A DNA stretch of 64,000 nucleotides from Trichomonas vaginalis G3. Its lineage: Eukaryota; Parabasalia; Trichomonadida; Trichomonadidae. The stretch is taken from positions 15,468,082-15,532,081 of the forward strand of contig NC_067207.1 of assembly GCF_026262505.1 (NCBI RefSeq), in the 5' to 3' direction. Below are positions 61,534 to 64,000 of this stretch, piece by piece (position 1 is the first letter of the stretch; every line of letters begins with the position of its first letter). The notes below the pieces were generated by a model, which saw nothing but the letters and a program-made list of their open reading frames with translations, was not told the DNA's origin and did no database searches. The position numbers and the translations under genes are program-made.

Positions 61534-61848
61534 TTATTTCTTTCTATATTTGCCATTCCGAACTTTGAAAAGATGTTTTATACCAGCATAGAATTTTTCT
61601 CTAGAGCTTGGTCTTATATCGTTTTCATGACAATATTTTCTATATTCTTCATATAAAGCCTTTTTTTCATACATTTCATAAGGACAATCTAACCAGAACA
61701 GCGCATATCCGTTATTTTGCTCCCATCCGCTTAAAACTCTTTTTGTCTCTTTGTTTCTGACTTCAAATGACTCACAACAGTGAATTTCATATTTCTCATC
61801 TAACAAACAAGTTTCCCAACGGTCTTCTCCAACAAACTCAGCGTACAT
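61534..61848 (-). CDS. Polinton primase/helicase C-terminal-like module, copy 1
   Basis: A 104-residue frame whose end (EEYRKYCHENDIRPSSREKF, HLFKVRNGKYRKK) resembles the DNA-binding C-terminal domain of D5-type primase-helicases. Its last ~40 bases and end repeat those of the neighbour at 61898. Confidence 0.5.
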   Translation of the reverse strand: MYAEFVGEDRWETCLLDEKYEIHCCESFEVRNKETKRVLSGWEQNNGYALFWLDCPYEMYEKKALYEEYRKYCHENDIRPSSREKFYAGIKHLFKVRNGKYRKK

Positions 61849-61897
61849 TTCAAATAAAATAAAAATATATATTTTTTATAAAATTTACTCATAAAAA

Positions 61898-62377
61898 TTA
61901 TTTCTTTCTATATTTGCCATTCCGAACATCTAAAAGATTTTTGACATTTGCCAAGAATGTTCGTTTAGAAGCTGCCATATAACCATACTCTTGACAATAC
62001 TGTTTATATGAATCGTACAATGACCTTTCATCTAAACACTCAAAGTTAGTCTCATCTATAAACAGTTCATATACACTCTTGTTTGCTTCTAACAATGTTT
62101 GTCTCTCTTCGGTATGTGGAATTTGTCTTGGATTGAAGTTAGAAATATCTAATGTCATGAAATATGAGAACAAGTGGTTGTAAAAGTTAGGTGTCAAAGT
62201 TTCTGCTAAGTCGTCAAAATATTCTGTATCTTGCATATGAGAATCTGACGTTCTGACAACTACATATCTTCTGTCAGAACTTTCTAACTTCATCGGAACA
62301 ACATTTTTGAAACCATGATAAATTTGCAACATTTTCACAAACTCTTTGGTCTTTATATTTTCTTTCAACAACTCCAA
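61898..62377 (-). CDS. Polinton primase/helicase C-terminal-like module, copy 2
   Basis: A 159-residue frame ending like copy 1 (DSYKQYCQEYGYMAASKRTF, NLLDVRNGKYRKK). It lies directly downstream of helicase remnants, so it is probably the true C-terminal part of the D5-like gene, with copy 1 being a duplicate. Confidence 0.5.
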   Translation of the reverse strand: MELLKENIKTKEFVKMLQIYHGFKNVVPMKLESSDRRYVVVRTSDSHMQDTEYFDDLAETLTPNFYNHLFSYFMTLDISNFNPRQIPHTEERQTLLEANKSVYELFIDETNFECLDERSLYDSYKQYCQEYGYMAASKRTFLANVKNLLDVRNGKYRKK

Positions 62378-62379
62378 CT

Positions 62380-63114
62380 TTGTCTGTTATAAGACTCTTC
62401 AAAGCATCTGAGTTTAAAACCTTTGTTTATCTATACTTTGAAGTTCGTTACATACTATAAGTTTCATATTCTCTATTGAAGAGTTAAATTTACCGCAGAT
62501 GTTTTCTAAGTTTGTCATATTCGGTTCGAATAACCTTCTAACAGTTTGCATAAGATATCTGTAAAGAAAGTGTTCTTACCTGTTCCTTGTTTTCCAATTA
62601 TAATGAGAGCAGTTTCATTTTTAGCACTTGGATGTTGTAAGATGTTTGCAAACCAACATAAGATATACTCATAGACTCTTTCGTTTCCATTGCATATAAT
62701 TTCTTTGACATGGTCTAACCAAGCTTCTATAACATTTTCTTTCCATTCTACTTGTTCGTATTTATATCCAGTGAAGATAGAATAGAAGTTTGGAGATGTG
62801 TATAGAACTTTATACCTCGAACTGAAAAATCTTCTAACTTTGACAATAAGATATCCCAAGCATCTAACATCTTCATCCAACTTGTACGACTTTTATTTTC
62901 TTAATTTCTGTCTACATTCTTGTTCTGAAACTATGGTTGCTCTTGGTTTGTTAAAGACAACATCCCATTCTTTCATGACATAACATTCTGGGGCAGAGTC
63001 GACATAAATGACTAAACGTTTCAAATTCTCGACTGCTTTGTTATAGTCTCTAAATGGACACATATTTCTGAACGCTTGGAAGTCATAAAAATCTGAAACG
63101 TCTATTCTGTACAT
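62380..63114 (-). pseudogene. Polinton D5-like superfamily 3 helicase, broken
   Basis: The Walker A region TALIIIGKQGTGKNTFFTDI is of the SF3/D5 type. Upstream parts include YEYILCWFANILQHPSAKNE, typical of the helix before it. A replication helicase, often fused to a primase, is usual in virus-like elements of this kind. It is broken, with a few breaks. Confidence 0.6.
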
Positions 63115-64000
63115 TTTTATAAAAATAAAAAAAAATATTTTTTTTATTCTTGATTTGTTGTTGCATTTGTTGCATTTGTTCTTGAGCTATTTGTTGTTGA
63201 AGTTGTTCTTGTAGTACAATACTTTCACCAGTTGCATCTTCCAATTCGAAACTTTCTGCCGTCATTGACAAATACATAGGACATAAAAGTTTTACAGGAA
63301 CAAAGTTTGCGTCAACTAAGGTTAAGTTTATGTTTGCTAAAGTGTTTGAGTTTACTAAAGCTGAAAACTCTGCATTCGAATGAACAATAGGCAAACCAGC
63401 AGAGAAAGTGTTGTTTATACGCATGAGTATCTTTTGGTCATAGTAGTTTCTGTCGACATTCGAATAGCACTTTGAACCTAAGTTTGAAACAATATATAAA
63501 ATAGGTGTACTTAAAGTCAATGGAACAGACAAACCTTGTATGACACCTTTTCCTGTTATAGGAAACTGTTGGTAGTAAAAACCAGATATAAGTTTTGTAT
63601 TATAGCTCATATCGTTTATACTAAACTCAGTCGGACATCCAAACATAATGAAACCTGCTCTAGTTGCAGCACATGTTACATCCGTCCTTAAAGTATTAAA
63701 TAAGTCAACAAAACCTGTTGGTGGTATATCTGAGTAAGTATCTTCAAAGAAGTATTTTTTACCATTCACAACAATAAAATCTTCTGGTGTCAAAAGAGCA
63801 AAACAGGCTTTAGTCGTCATCGTGTTTAAGGTCAGTTTACAATATCGTCCTTGAGGACTTTGTAAGTTTGTTGTTATAGAATTATATGACTCAGGTTTTT
63901 AGTCGTAATAGTATAAACCACTATGTCTTCTGCCATTTACTTAGCAAGTAAATTTTAATGAAATGTTGTGGTCGTCAAATATTTTTATGACGTCTGGGAA
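63083..64000 (-). pseudogene. Polinton capsid-type gene at right edge, broken
   Basis: A strand-rich protein stretch (LTPEDFIVVNGKKYFFEDTY, STPILYIVSNLGSKCYSNVD) followed by a Gln-rich end. Composition suggests a jelly-roll or other virion protein, but no motif proves it. It is broken, with a few breaks, and the element continues past the window. Confidence 0.4.

Larger units (their letters stand above)
46297..64000. mobile_element. Polinton/Maverick, left part, broken
   Basis: A virus-like DNA element of the Polinton (Maverick) family; the right end is outside the window. Its left boundary is taken near the A tract at 46297-46318, followed by a GC-rich palindromic patch (GGGGCTTCC...AGCCCC). 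Parts: Dam-like methyltransferase, small structural-type proteins, fibre-like protein, integrase, protein-primed DNA polymerase B, HNH-type remnant, packaging ATPase, D5-like helicase and a capsid-type protein at the right. Well over ten breaks lie in the middle and right parts, while many genes are still open. The mix suggests a fairly young but dead copy. Terminal repeats and target duplication cannot be checked here. Confidence 0.85.

Overview
The window looks like a contig from a parabasalid protist, most likely Trichomonas vaginalis or a close relative. It is AT-rich, with short intron-less genes on both strands. Several starts sit 5-17 bases downstream of a TCAYTT-type initiator (Inr), the trichomonad core promoter. 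The gene families also fit: ankyrin arrays of near-identical repeats, Pmp-like beta-helix surface proteins, degenerate kinases, a mariner element and a Polinton (Maverick). Species is inferred, not proven.

Region 1 (1-12.4 kb) is mostly housekeeping: a partial Vps41-like propeller protein, a Frag1/DRAM membrane protein, proteasome lid subunit Rpn9, a WD40 protein, a pseudokinase with Sel1-like repeats, Sec61 beta and an unknown protein. Between the pseudokinase and Sec61 beta lie a 120-bp satellite and a perfect three-way-junction palindrome.

Region 2 (12.4-18.1 kb) is accessory: a large Pmp-like surface protein with Thr/Glu/Pro repeats, a broken integrase-core element, and a remarkable string of perfect hairpins at 17268-17637. 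This is the best candidate for something undescribed. Four unrelated long hairpins are packed with 3-6 base spacers, and the set begins again after 249 bases.

Region 3 (18.1-46.3 kb) holds a PDI-like protein, malate dehydrogenase, Nsa2, a coiled-coil protein, an ankyrin giant, a CDK-like degenerate kinase, a PP4-like phosphatase, SCAR/WAVE, a BAR-like protein, ribosomal eL30, a PLD-like protein, a CaMKK/LKB1-like kinase with a CaaX-like tail, and a UBL-UBA protein. A 1.3-kb mariner sits inside a broken gene at 43.5-45.8 kb. The SCAR/WAVE and BAR-like proteins point to actin and membrane remodelling.

Region 4 (about 46.3 kb to the right edge) is the left 17.7 kb of a Polinton/Maverick. It carries a Dam-like adenine methyltransferase near its end, a fibre-like protein, integrase and protein-primed polymerase remnants, an FtsK/A32-type packaging ATPase, a D5-like helicase remnant and candidate structural proteins. 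Its middle and right parts are broken in many places while several end and ATPase-region genes look open. It runs off the window, so its right end is not seen. A gene at 58.5-59.5 kb is framed by 60-bp inverted repeats, as in a nested cassette.

No tRNA, rRNA or CRISPR array was recognised. Starts were moved to the first in-frame ATG wherever the longest open frame began at a non-ATG codon.
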